A stretch of 7,293 nucleotides of DNA, taken from assembly GCA_016838945.1 (NCBI GenBank), contig JADLKP010000110.1, positions 1-7,293 of the forward strand, in the 5' to 3' direction. The DNA comes from Methanobrevibacter sp. GTDB lineage: Archaea; Methanobacteriota; Methanobacteria; Methanobacteriales; Methanobacteriaceae. The notes beneath the pieces are model-generated. The model did no database searches. It worked only from the letters and a program-made list of their open reading frames with translations, and was not told where the DNA came from. The position numbers and the translations under genes are program-made. Shown here piece by piece: positions 1-5,944 of this stretch. Position 1 is the first letter of the stretch. The number at the start of each line of letters is the position of its first letter.

Positions 1-130
1 AAAATAAAAAGTTATTTAAAGAAATAAGAAATAAAATTAAAAAATTAATAATTAAAAATTAAAAATTAATTAATAAAAAATTAAAAATTGATTTTTAAAA
101 ATGATTTACCCCATATGAATTAGATATGAT
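1..130 (-). terminator. AT-only spacer with oligo-T terminator signals after trmG10
   Basis: Nearly pure A/T sequence downstream of the methyltransferase stop codon. Read in the direction of transcription, it gives a run of T tracts (T5-T6, separated by AA or ATTAA), which is how archaeal RNA polymerase commonly terminates. An 18-base inverted repeat, TTAAAAAT-TG-ATTTTTAA, lies at 81-98 at the start of this run. No gene is visible here. Confidence 0.55.
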
Positions 131-1165
131 TTAATGAATTTTTGCTATCACAGAAATGATACGAGTCAAGCTCCTATGCATTTTAATCTCATACCTTTCC
201 AATAATTTGAAACCTACATCATTAAGTAGTGAATCTATGTCCAGTGTATGTGGACTAGCCATCACTAAAAGTGCATCTTTCTTCATACTGTGTTCAATTG
301 ATTGCAGGAATTCACTGAAAATTCCAGAAGCACCTTCACCACAGGTTGTTGTAGAAATACCGTAAGGGGGATCTGTAACCACAGCATCAACCTCTTCATA
401 CATCTCAAGTTCACGGACATCAACAACGTGGGTCTTATAGTCAGTCACTCCCACATAATCCAAATTGGTTGCTGTACCCTTTTTCATTCTCCAATCGATA
501 TCACAGCCAACAACTGAACATCCAATCAAACCGGCTTCAATAAGAATTCCGCCAGTACCGCAGAAAGGATCCAATACTAAATCTCCCTCTTTTACACGAG
601 CCAAATTAACCATACAACGTGCCAATTTAGGACTCATGCAACCAGGATGGAAAAATGGTCTTTTATGAGGTTTCATCTCTTCAAAATACTTCTTATTGAG
701 TTGATATTTTCCAAAACAAAGATAAACATGACTTTGATGAGCTACAACCCTGATGAATGATTTAGGATCGGATAAGTTTACTGAAATGTTTTCAGTGTTT
801 GATAGAATCAAATGGCCTACTCTCCGTTCAGTAGCTACTGTATCTATTTCAGTATTGAAACGTTTTACCCTAACTGCAAAGTTCTCATCAAGAAATTGGG
901 ACCAATCGATTGATTTGACAACACCATCCAAATCATCATAATTGCATTCATCAATGACTTGGTGGACTTCATGAGTATAACCTAACCTTCTGACAAATAT
1001 CCTATAATAATCATCAAAAACATCTTCATCAAGATTTCTTAGAATAACCAATCCCGGACAAACCATTTCGATTTCAGTTTCTATTTCTTCTATCTCCAAA
1101 ACTGCTCTTAGTTCAGCCAATGGTAGTTTATCATGTTCCTGTGATAAGATTAACAATAAATCCAT
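131..1165 (-). CDS. trmG10: THUMP-domain tRNA (guanine-10-N2) methyltransferase, archaeal Trm-G10 type
   Basis: Predicted SAM-dependent enzyme that methylates the N2 amino group of guanosine 10 in tRNA (m2G, then m2,2G in archaeal members). The 344-residue protein has the family's usual two-part layout. The N-terminal ferredoxin-like/THUMP tRNA-binding half covers about residues 1-155. It is followed by the linker HKRPFFHPGCMSPKLARCM (from about 167), typical of the archaeal Trm-G10/UPF0020 group. The Rossmann methyltransferase domain has DPFCGTGG (199-206) as the SAM loop, an acidic GCDID at 220-224, and the catalytic DPPYG (265-269), the N/D-PP-Y/F signature of exocyclic amino methyltransferases. 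The ATG at 1163-1165 is supported by a GGAG site 7 bases upstream. It stands downstream of the 58-base tandem repeat and is followed by T-rich sequence. The family is secure; position 10 as the target is inferred from the close archaeal pattern rather than shown. Confidence 0.92.
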   Translation of the reverse strand: MDLLLILSQEHDKLPLAELRAVLEIEEIETEIEMVCPGLVILRNLDEDVFDDYYRIFVRRLGYTHEVHQVIDECNYDDLDGVVKSIDWSQFLDENFAVRVKRFNTEIDTVATERRVGHLILSNTENISVNLSDPKSFIRVVAHQSHVYLCFGKYQLNKKYFEEMKPHKRPFFHPGCMSPKLARCMVNLARVKEGDLVLDPFCGTGGILIEAGLIGCSVVGCDIDWRMKKGTATNLDYVGVTDYKTHVVDVRELEMYEEVDAVVTDPPYGISTTTCGEGASGIFSEFLQSIEHSMKKDALLVMASPHTLDIDSLLNDVGFKLLERYEIKMHRSLTRIISVIAKIH

Positions 1166-1172
1166 TTAATAT

Positions 1173-1176
1173 CTCC
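1173..1176 (-). promoter_or_regulatory. Shine-Dalgarno site of trmG10
   Basis: GGAG on the minus strand, 7 bases before the ATG at 1163-1165. It supports that start and implies a leadered mRNA, so the promoter should lie further upstream, plausibly in the 58-base repeats. Confidence 0.7.
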
Positions 1177-1215
1177 ATTAAAGATTATAATAATTATAAA
1201 TATTTTAATTTGTAT

Positions 1216-1353
1216 TTTAAGTTAAATAAGCATAATTTAAATAAATTGAATATAAATAAATTTAATCCAATAATTTAAGTTAAATAAGCATAATTTAAAT
1301 AAATTGAATATAAATAAATTTAATCCAATAATTTAAGTTAAATAAGTATAATT
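1216..1353. repeat. 58-base perfect tandem duplication plus partial third copy
   Basis: Two identical 58-base units occupy 1221-1278 and 1279-1336. A third begins at 1337 and holds for about 17 bases with one change (C to T at 1347). Five bases before the first unit (1216-1220) also match. The unit starts GTTAAATAAGCATAATTTAA and carries a TATA-like TTTATATT on the minus strand (1249-1256, repeated at 1307-1314). The array fills most of the 197-base gap between the flavoprotein stop and the methyltransferase start. Perfect identity suggests a recent duplication. Confidence 0.95.
1249..1314 (-). promoter_or_regulatory. Candidate duplicated TATA boxes for trmG10
   Basis: TTTATATT occurs on the minus strand at 1249-1256 and again at 1307-1314, once in each 58-base unit. 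With usual archaeal spacing (about 25 bases from TATA centre to start), transcripts would begin near 1226 and 1284. These would give leaders of roughly 60 and 120 bases that include the GGAG site. In such AT-rich sequence TATA-like strings arise by chance, so this is a hypothesis. Another TATA-like string at 1193-1200 would start transcription too close to the ribosome site. Confidence 0.35.
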
Positions 1354-1362
1354 CAATTATTT

Positions 1363-2571
1363 TTACAATAGCCAAATTTTAGCCAATTCTTTTTTGTGAA
1401 TTGCAGGTAAAACTGATAGAACCAATCCTCTTTTAAGGAATTCCTTAACCAATACTGATTGATCATCAATATCCCCATACTCAGAAATTAATTCATCACA
1501 CTGCTTTTCCTTTAATTTTATAAAGAAATAATCCAAATCATCATCAGACAGTGTACATAAAGTTTTTTGAACCTTAAATTGATAAGAAATTTCCTTTAGG
1601 AATTTCTCTTCAAAATCCTTTTGATAATTTTTGAAAATATCCTGTAATATCTTGCTGTCATTTTCAAGAATCCCCTTGGAATTTAAAGCATTGATAATTG
1701 CGTTTTTAGCTATTTGAACTGTTTTAAAACCTATTTGAAGACCTCCGCCAGTGGTTGGCTTCACCTGTGCTGCAGCATCTCCAATAATCAAAGCTCTATG
1801 TTCAAACAATTTGTTCTCATTATTGTAAATAGGAATCTTACCCCTATACTTTTCAATTACATTATAATCATCATATTTGAAATCATTTTTCAGGAAATCA
1901 TCTAAAATTTCATTTTGCATTTTATAATCATGACCGGAAAACAATCCTATTCTGAAAATATTTTTATATGCTGGGATAACCCATATGAATCCAGGAAATA
2001 TGTCTTCATATGCATATAAATCTACAAAGGACATCTCACGAACATTATCCACTTCAACAAGATATTGGCTTGCACAATAATATTTGAAATCATTTCCAAT
2101 TGCGGATGAAACCAATGAAAGAGGACCATCTGCACCAACAATCACCTTTGATTTGATTGTCTTTTCTTTAGAATCTGTTTGAAAAACAACTTTTCCTTCT
2201 AATGTATCGACATTCACAACTTTAGAAGACAAATGAGAATCTGCACCGGATCCAATAGCTCTGTTGTATAAATATTGGTCCAATGCAACCCTATCAATTA
2301 TTAAAGCTTGGTCATCTTCCTTAGAAACTGAAAAAGATTGATTTTTACTATGCAAATAAGCTCCTTTTACCTTATTTATTATCAAATCCTCAGGAATTTG
2401 AATATTATCCAAAACACTCTTATTTATTATTCCCGCACATTGCAAAGGCAAACCTATTACTTTCTTTTTATCGATTAGGCAGACACTGAAATCTTCCTTA
2501 GCCAATTCATATGCCAAAGCAGACCCTATAGGGCCTGCACCAACAATTGCAACATCATAATCAAAATTCAT
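1363..2571 (-). CDS. Geranylgeranyl-reductase-family FAD-dependent oxidoreductase
   Basis: A 402-residue flavoprotein of the geranylgeranyl reductase/p-hydroxybenzoate hydroxylase superfamily. In archaea, members saturate the isoprenoid chains of ether lipids, and several uncharacterised paralogues occur in methanogens. Visible motifs, in order: N-terminal FAD Rossmann loop GAGPIG (11-16) with an acidic residue at the end of strand two (D34); LPLQCAGI (41-48), whose Cys45 lies where the family has a conserved active-site cysteine; IDRVALDQYL (92-101); the DG motif GADGPLS (146-152); FIWVIP (195-200), resembling the family's YxWxFP lipid-pocket motif; and GDAAAQVKPTTGGG (264-277), the second FAD motif. 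There is no signal peptide or membrane segment. The roughly 100 C-terminal residues are variable and charged. The ATG at 2569-2571 places GAGPIG at the usual distance from the N-terminus. The family is clear, but the substrate cannot be read from sequence: it may not be the main lipid reductase. Confidence 0.88.
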   Translation of the reverse strand: MNFDYDVAIVGAGPIGSALAYELAKEDFSVCLIDKKKVIGLPLQCAGIINKSVLDNIQIPEDLIINKVKGAYLHSKNQSFSVSKEDDQALIIDRVALDQYLYNRAIGSGADSHLSSKVVNVDTLEGKVVFQTDSKEKTIKSKVIVGADGPLSLVSSAIGNDFKYYCASQYLVEVDNVREMSFVDLYAYEDIFPGFIWVIPAYKNIFRIGLFSGHDYKMQNEILDDFLKNDFKYDDYNVIEKYRGKIPIYNNENKLFEHRALIIGDAAAQVKPTTGGGLQIGFKTVQIAKNAIINALNSKGILENDSKILQDIFKNYQKDFEEKFLKEISYQFKVQKTLCTLSDDDLDYFFIKLKEKQCDELISEYGDIDDQSVLVKEFLKRGLVLSVLPAIHKKELAKIWLL

Positions 2572-2575
2572 AGTT

Positions 2576-2607
2576 TCCCTGCATAAATAAAATAAAATAA
2601 TATAAAA
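2576..2607 (-). promoter_or_regulatory. Candidate promoter and weak ribosome site of the flavoprotein gene
   Basis: Minus-strand TTTTATATTA at 2598-2607 is a reasonable TATA box. It would start transcription near 2576, only a few bases before the ATG. AGGGA at 2576-2580 is a weak Shine-Dalgarno match with a 4-base gap. Both cannot be fully used together, so the transcript is either nearly leaderless or starts further upstream. Confidence 0.35.
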
Positions 2608-2616
2608 TAAAAGTAG

Positions 2617-2636
2617 TTATGGCTAAAAAGCCATAA
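2617..2636 (-). terminator. Hairpin terminator after the PH-domain protein gene
   Basis: Perfect 8-bp stem (TTATGGCT / AGCCATAA) with a 4-base loop, 11 bases past the stop codon of the gene at 2648-4543, followed on the minus strand by T-rich sequence. It separates that gene from the flavoprotein gene and lies just upstream of that gene's TATA box. Confidence 0.65.
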
Positions 2637-2647
2637 AAAAGTAAAAA

Positions 2648-4543
2648 TTATCTTCTAAATTTTCTGGAATGTTTCTCAAAGAGGTCATCAGGAGTTTTTT
2701 CCTTTTTGCCCTTATCTTCTCCAGCCCTGTATTCCTCACCATAATCATTGTTTTCGTGATAATGATTCTGATTGTACCTATCATCATCCCTTCTAGAATG
2801 GCTAGGATTCTGATTGTACCTATCATCATCCCTTCTAGAATGGCTAGGATTCTGATTGTACCTATCATCATTTCTTCTGGATTGCCTCCTAGACTGATTT
2901 CTGGATTGATTATAATTGGAATTATAGTCATTTGGCTGATTATAATCATTTCTGGAATCATATCTGCTATCACTCCTATATGATGATGAATAAGCATGGG
3001 AATTTCCATCATATCGATCATTGTACTGTTTTCTAGGAGCATAATAATCATCTCTTGAGCCATAGTTTTGATTTCTGGAATCATCCCTTGAACCATAGTT
3101 CTGGCTTCTGTAATGGTCTCTAGAATCATAGGAATCATAATCATCCATTACTGGTCTGGACCTTTCCATATCATGATTTGGTCTATAAGCATTATCACGA
3201 TTATATGATTGGTCATACCTCCTATTTTCATTAGGATATCTTCTATTATAATCGCCATGGGATTGATTAAACTGCTTATTGGAAGGTTCGAATCTGATAT
3301 TGCTGTCCATATCATGCATAGCTTGATTTATAGTGCTGTCAAACTCTTCATCAGAAATGTTCTCTTCATAGGCCTCTTCCTTTTTATTGCTTGAGAAAGG
3401 ATTGAATCTGGATAATCCCTTGGATTTTTTATCCTCTTCAAAAGAGTCTTCATAATTATCTCTTGGAACTGAGCTTCCTTGATCATAACTCCTTTCAATA
3501 TAATCATTTTGAGCATCTATATTGCTTTGATGGAATTCTTCGTAATTGTTAGCGAAATACTTGTCTGGATTTCTTTCATAAGATTTCTTAATTGCACCGG
3601 AATATTGATGATGATGGGAATCTGGATAATCCCTACGACCTTCATAACGATTATTCCTATAGTCAAAATCGTCTCTTGACCTATTATCTGCATATCTGCT
3701 ATCTTCATACCTATTATCAGAATATCTATTATCTCTATAATTATCATTAGAGCCGTAAAAATCATCATAGCTTGACCCATAATTAGGTTCAGCGTCATAG
3801 CGTGAATCATAATTGGAATTGTTGTAATTGTTTCTGGAGTTTCTAGCCCTACGTCTTATCTCCCTTAGTTCTTTTTTACGTTGTTTAGCATCAACCAATT
3901 CCAAATCATCCAAGTCTTCCATACGCCTGTAATGGACATGATCATCTGAATTAGGTCTTATCGGATTAAACTCATATCCATCTACATAAGATCCATTATT
4001 GAGATTAGGTCTTCTGAGATGGGTTCCTCTCATATTTTCAAATATGATGTTTTCAACCTTTTTCGGACTGGAAATGTCTTTCAATTCCAAATCCTTTCCA
4101 TCATATGCACTATATAATGTGATTGAACCCACAGAGAATATTTTTCCTAAAAGACTTTGAGATCTGCTTACATCTTGAATAGTGTTAAAAGGCATGGAAT
4201 TGTTCTTATTTAAGAGAATACCCTTTTCAACAATTACCCTACTTTCTGTAATTGTGTATTTGATTGAAGTCCAAATCAGCAATTTCAAAATGATGTATAG
4301 AACCACAATCACTATTAGGACAAAGACCGCCAATGCGAAATAGGTGGTCAATGGGGTTTTGGTTGATTCAATCAAATAAACGTTCATGTTCCCAATGTAT
4401 CTGATTCCAGCAGAATATAAGAAAAATAAAAATCCTAACACAAACATTGAAATTAAAATTCCTTTTGAATAAACAAAAATATTAGGTTGTGTTTCGTATA
4501 ATATTTTCTCGTGAAATTCTTCTTTTTTATCTTTACCAAACAT
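2648..4543 (-). CDS. Membrane-anchored bPH2-domain protein with long Asp/Arg/Asn/Tyr-rich disordered tail
   Basis: A 631-residue protein of unknown function. Residues 1-24 are charged and probably cytoplasmic. Two hydrophobic helices follow at about 25-47 and 66-92. Residues 95-172 (IKYTITESRVIVEKGILLNK, then PFNTIQDV and a GSITLYSA strand) match the bacterial-type PH domain family (bPH2/DUF304, YdbS-like), which usually ends near here. A charged, probably helical stretch (207-237) leads into a tail of nearly 400 residues dominated by D, R, N, S and Y. By hand count, about one residue in eight from 231 to 600 is Tyr. The tail has no Cys or Trp and many RY/DNRY/RDDY pieces. Residues 371-420 are less repetitive. 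The tail has an 11-residue repeat (about 480-500) and three copies of a 14-residue repeat (about 556-593), and ends in a basic KFRR. The reading frame is intact throughout and ends just before a terminator. Proteins of the bPH2 family are often membrane-associated with no known ligand; the tail's role is unknown. Confidence 0.85.
   Translation of the reverse strand: MFGKDKKEEFHEKILYETQPNIFVYSKGILISMFVLGFLFFLYSAGIRYIGNMNVYLIESTKTPLTTYFALAVFVLIVIVVLYIILKLLIWTSIKYTITESRVIVEKGILLNKNNSMPFNTIQDVSRSQSLLGKIFSVGSITLYSAYDGKDLELKDISSPKKVENIIFENMRGTHLRRPNLNNGSYVDGYEFNPIRPNSDDHVHYRRMEDLDDLELVDAKQRKKELREIRRRARNSRNNYNNSNYDSRYDAEPNYGSSYDDFYGSNDNYRDNRYSDNRYEDSRYADNRSRDDFDYRNNRYEGRRDYPDSHHHQYSGAIKKSYERNPDKYFANNYEEFHQSNIDAQNDYIERSYDQGSSVPRDNYEDSFEEDKKSKGLSRFNPFSSNKKEEAYEENISDEEFDSTINQAMHDMDSNIRFEPSNKQFNQSHGDYNRRYPNENRRYDQSYNRDNAYRPNHDMERSRPVMDDYDSYDSRDHYRSQNYGSRDDSRNQNYGSRDDYYAPRKQYNDRYDGNSHAYSSSYRSDSRYDSRNDYNQPNDYNSNYNQSRNQSRRQSRRNDDRYNQNPSHSRRDDDRYNQNPSHSRRDDDRYNQNHYHENNDYGEEYRAGEDKGKKEKTPDDLFEKHSRKFRR
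2764..2881. repeat. 42-base in-frame tandem repeat in the tail of the PH-domain gene
   Basis: Two identical 42-base units lie at 2764-2805 and 2806-2847. A third, diverging copy runs from 2848 to about 2881. Each unit encodes 14 residues (RRDDDRYNQNPSHS; the diverged copy reads RRNDDRYNQN). The DNA is identical, not just the protein, which points to recent unit duplication. The length is a multiple of three, so copy number can change without a frameshift. Confidence 0.95.
3045..3113. repeat. Degenerate 33-base repeat in the tail of the PH-domain gene
   Basis: Encodes RSQNYGSRDDS followed by RNQNYGSRDDY (about residues 479-500). The DNA copies are similar but not identical, so this looks like an older expansion of the same kind as the 42-base repeat. 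Boundaries are approximate. Confidence 0.75.
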
Positions 4544-4566
4544 TAGTTTATATTTATAATTCTTAT

Positions 4567-4576
4567 TTTAAATATA
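4567..4576 (-). promoter_or_regulatory. Candidate TATA box of the PH-domain protein gene (leaderless start)
   Basis: Minus-strand TATATTTAAA lies with its centre about 28 bases before the ATG at 4541-4543. There is no Shine-Dalgarno match in the A/T-only bases before that ATG. The spacing therefore predicts a leaderless or near-leaderless mRNA. An alternative TATA-like string near 4584-4596 would give a leader of about 20 bases, also without a ribosome site. Confidence 0.4.
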
Positions 4577-4664
4577 GTTTATGTATATTATAATAACTAA
4601 TATAATGAAACTTTGAAAAATTTGAAAAAGAATAAGCAGAATAACTAAAAAGAATAGTGAGAAT

Positions 4665-4704
4665 GAAAAAAGAAATAAAAATAAAAAAAGAAAAAAGAAA
4701 AGGA
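4665..4704 (-). terminator. Oligo-T terminator after the ABM-domain gene
   Basis: Directly after the stop codon at 4705-4707, the transcribed strand reads as repeated T4-T7 tracts broken by single C or A bases. There is no stem, which is typical of hairpin-independent archaeal termination. The remaining bases to 4544 are AT-rich with several TATTCT repeats and hold only the promoter of the next gene. Confidence 0.65.
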
Positions 4705-5001
4705 TTAGAGATCTACTGCATCTGCATTGAAGACATCAATTATGAGGTCTTCTGCAACTAAATCTGCAATATTTCCACCAAATTTAAGGAAATGTTCAGT
4801 ATTTAAATGAGTACCTAAAATTTCTATAGATTCCCATTGTTCTACAAACAATAAAGTTCCATCACCAGTATTGCTGTACAAGTTGTAATCTATATTTCCA
4901 TCTTCTTTTCTTGAGTTTTCAATTAAGTCTTGAGCGAATCCAACAATTTTTTCACAAGCTTCTTCATCATTAGGGGTTGCTTTTGCCAATACTACTATCA
5001 T
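4705..5001 (-). CDS. ABM-domain (YgiN-like putative quinol/heme-type monooxygenase) small protein
   Basis: A 98-residue protein with the length and pattern of the antibiotic biosynthesis monooxygenase (ABM) dimeric ferredoxin-like fold. Features: N-terminal strand MIVVLAKATP; helix 12-30 with conserved acidic and basic faces; GNIDYNLYSN (35-44); the family's central strand LLFVEQWES (50-58) with E54 and W56; helix THLNTEHFLKF (64-74) with His65 and His70; and a short C-terminal strand DLIIDVFNA. The fold covers quinol monooxygenases, heme-degrading enzymes and proteins of unknown role, and the sequence does not choose between them. In a strict anaerobe an oxygen-using reaction is unlikely, so redox protection or quinone/flavin-type ligand handling is only a guess. 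The ATG at 4999-5001 has a GGTGA site 4 bases upstream. It stands alone between its own terminator and the hairpin-rich spacer behind the F420 reductase. Confidence 0.88.
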   Translation of the reverse strand: MIVVLAKATPNDEEACEKIVGFAQDLIENSRKEDGNIDYNLYSNTGDGTLLFVEQWESIEILGTHLNTEHFLKFGGNIADLVAEDLIIDVFNADAVDL

Positions 5002-5005
5002 AAAA

Positions 5006-5010
5006 TCACC
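5006..5010 (-). promoter_or_regulatory. Shine-Dalgarno site of the ABM-domain gene
   Basis: GGTGA on the minus strand, 4 bases before the ATG at 4999-5001; a common methanogen form. TATA-like strings upstream lie at 5025-5036 and 5039-5048. The second would leave the ribosome site inside the transcript and is therefore preferred, with low confidence. Confidence 0.7.
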
Positions 5011-5092
5011 AATTATATTTAAAAGTTTATATTTTTCTAAATAAAAAGATATCTGATTAAATGGGATATAAGAGAGAATTGTTCTTTTTAAT

Positions 5093-5153
5093 AAGTTAAA
5101 TATATTAGAAAATTATAATAAGAGGTGAAAATAATTTTCTAAATATTTAACTT
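5093..5153. repeat. Long near-perfect hairpin upstream of the ABM-domain gene
   Basis: Inverted repeat with arms 5093-5116 and 5131-5153. Eleven pairs (AAGTTAAATAT / ATATTTAACTT) and twelve pairs (TTAGAAAATTAT / ATAATTTTCTAA) are interrupted by one unpaired A at 5104. The 14-base loop (5117-5130) contains AGGTGA on the plus strand. The 23-bp stem is far longer than the other hairpins here. It could be a terminator backup for the F420 reductase, a structured RNA, an operator, or a remnant of a small mobile element. No flanking target duplication is visible. Confidence 0.9.
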
Positions 5154-5182
5154 TGGTTGAGAAAAAAATCTAATTCGAAAAT

Positions 5183-5212
5183 TTTTATTCTAAAACTAAC
5201 TTTAGAATAAAA
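5183..5212 (-). terminator. Hairpin terminator after npdG
   Basis: Perfect 12-bp stem (TTTTATTCTAAA / TTTAGAATAAAA) with a 6-base loop, starting 12 bases past the npdG stop codon. On the minus strand it is followed by T5 and then, 20 bases on, T7 (5162-5168). This arrangement suits transcription termination, although the stem is AT-rich. Confidence 0.7.
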
Positions 5213-5224
5213 TAATTTAAATAT

Positions 5225-5908
5225 TTATTCATCAAATTTTGGAATTCCAGTGATTCTAAGTCCACCATAATGGGATCTGTATTTGATGTTTAATCCAATT
5301 AAAAGTGGAGTAATCTTTTCAATTACTCTTGATTTTTCTAGAATTCCTGTATCAATAGTTCTAACTCCTGGGAGTTTATTAATAAGTTCAGTAGCAATTT
5401 CTTTCGCTTCATTATCATCTCCTGCAATCAAGCAATCACAATCAATATCGTTTGGAATATTGGATAAGTGAGAGTTACTTATATTACAGAATGCACATAT
5501 TACCTTTGCACCAGTTCCATCTAAAATCTTTGCAGTTCTTTCAGCAGCTGAACCTTCCATCAAGTCAATGAAACGGAATGGTTTTCCACCGATAGCTGTT
5601 TCGAGTGGTACTGTAGCATCAAGGACAATTTTATCAGTACAGAATTCTTTTATTCCTTCAAGTGTAGGTTTTTGAGCTGCAAGAGGTACTGTGAGAATTA
5701 AAACATCTCCAGCTTTTGCTGCATCTTCATTTGCCATACCTACAATGTTTAAATCATAATCTTTAAGTTCTTCGATTGTTTCTTCAACAACAGTCAAAGC
5801 TTTTTCTTCTTTACGGGAACCTACAATAACCTCAACGCCTTCTATTGCAAATCTCTTTGCAATTCCTAAACCTTGAGGACCAGTTCCTCCAATTACTGCA
5901 ACTTTCAT
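5225..5908 (-). CDS. npdG: F420-dependent NADP reductase (F420H2:NADP+ oxidoreductase)
   Basis: Cytoplasmic enzyme that transfers hydride between F420H2 and NADP+, linking the F420 pool of methanogenesis to NADPH metabolism. The 227-residue protein begins MKVAVIGGTGPQG, the Rossmann loop of the family with Thr9. Strand two ends GSRKEEK (30-36); Ser31, Arg32 and Lys36 fit the known NADP 2'-phosphate pocket of Archaeoglobus Fno. Other family features are MANEDAA (58-64), the strand VLILTVP (69-75), DATVPL (97-102), AGDDNEAK (162-169), and GILEKSRVIEKITPLLI (188-204), the C-terminal F420-side helix region. An in-frame GTG at 5918-5920 would add four residues but overlaps the GGAGG ribosome site; the ATG at 5906-5908 lies 5 bases after that site and matches the family N-terminus. 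It lies downstream of the NADP-dependent alcohol dehydrogenase, its natural partner, across a terminator hairpin. Confidence 0.95.
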   Translation of the reverse strand: MKVAVIGGTGPQGLGIAKRFAIEGVEVIVGSRKEEKALTVVEETIEELKDYDLNIVGMANEDAAKAGDVLILTVPLAAQKPTLEGIKEFCTDKIVLDATVPLETAIGGKPFRFIDLMEGSAAERTAKILDGTGAKVICAFCNISNSHLSNIPNDIDCDCLIAGDDNEAKEIATELINKLPGVRTIDTGILEKSRVIEKITPLLIGLNIKYRSHYGGLRITGIPKFDE

Positions 5909-5913
5909 TTTTT

Positions 5914-5918
5914 CCTCC
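5914..5918 (-). promoter_or_regulatory. Shine-Dalgarno site that fixes the npdG start
   Basis: GGAGG on the minus strand, 5 bases before the ATG at 5906-5908. The upstream in-frame GTG (5918-5920) shares a base with this site and so cannot be the start served by it. Confidence 0.85.
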
Positions 5919-5944
5919 ACAATTATCTGAATAAATATTAATTT

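Noticed and set aside
1216..1353. The 58-base tandem array as a CRISPR array or replication origin
   Set aside because: The units are directly adjacent with no unique spacers, and there is no nearby cas or replication-initiation gene. A simple tandem duplication explains it.
2669..2983. A plus-strand open frame of 104 codons resembling a hydrophobic membrane protein
   Set aside because: It is the antisense of the Asp/Arg/Tyr repeats (GAT read as ATC gives Ile runs), repeats with the same 42-base period and has no promoter or ribosome-site support.
2623..3144. A second open frame on the minus strand (173 codons) overlapping the tail of the PH-domain gene
   Set aside because: Its product is almost only Met, Ile and Thr, as expected when GAT/AAT-rich repeats are read out of frame. 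It has no domain pattern, and the frame used by the 631-residue protein continues from a recognisable domain.
5093..5153. The long hairpin as an intact insertion sequence or MITE
   Set aside because: I see no target-site duplication flanking it and no transposase nearby; a relic remains possible, so it is listed only as a structure.
5117..5160. A small plus-strand gene using the AGGTGA in the hairpin loop
   Set aside because: There is no ATG or GTG at usable distance. A TTG further on opens only a few codons before a stop.
5918..5920. GTG as the start codon of npdG
   Set aside because: It shares a base with the GGAGG ribosome site that serves the ATG at 5906-5908, and the family N-terminus begins at that ATG.
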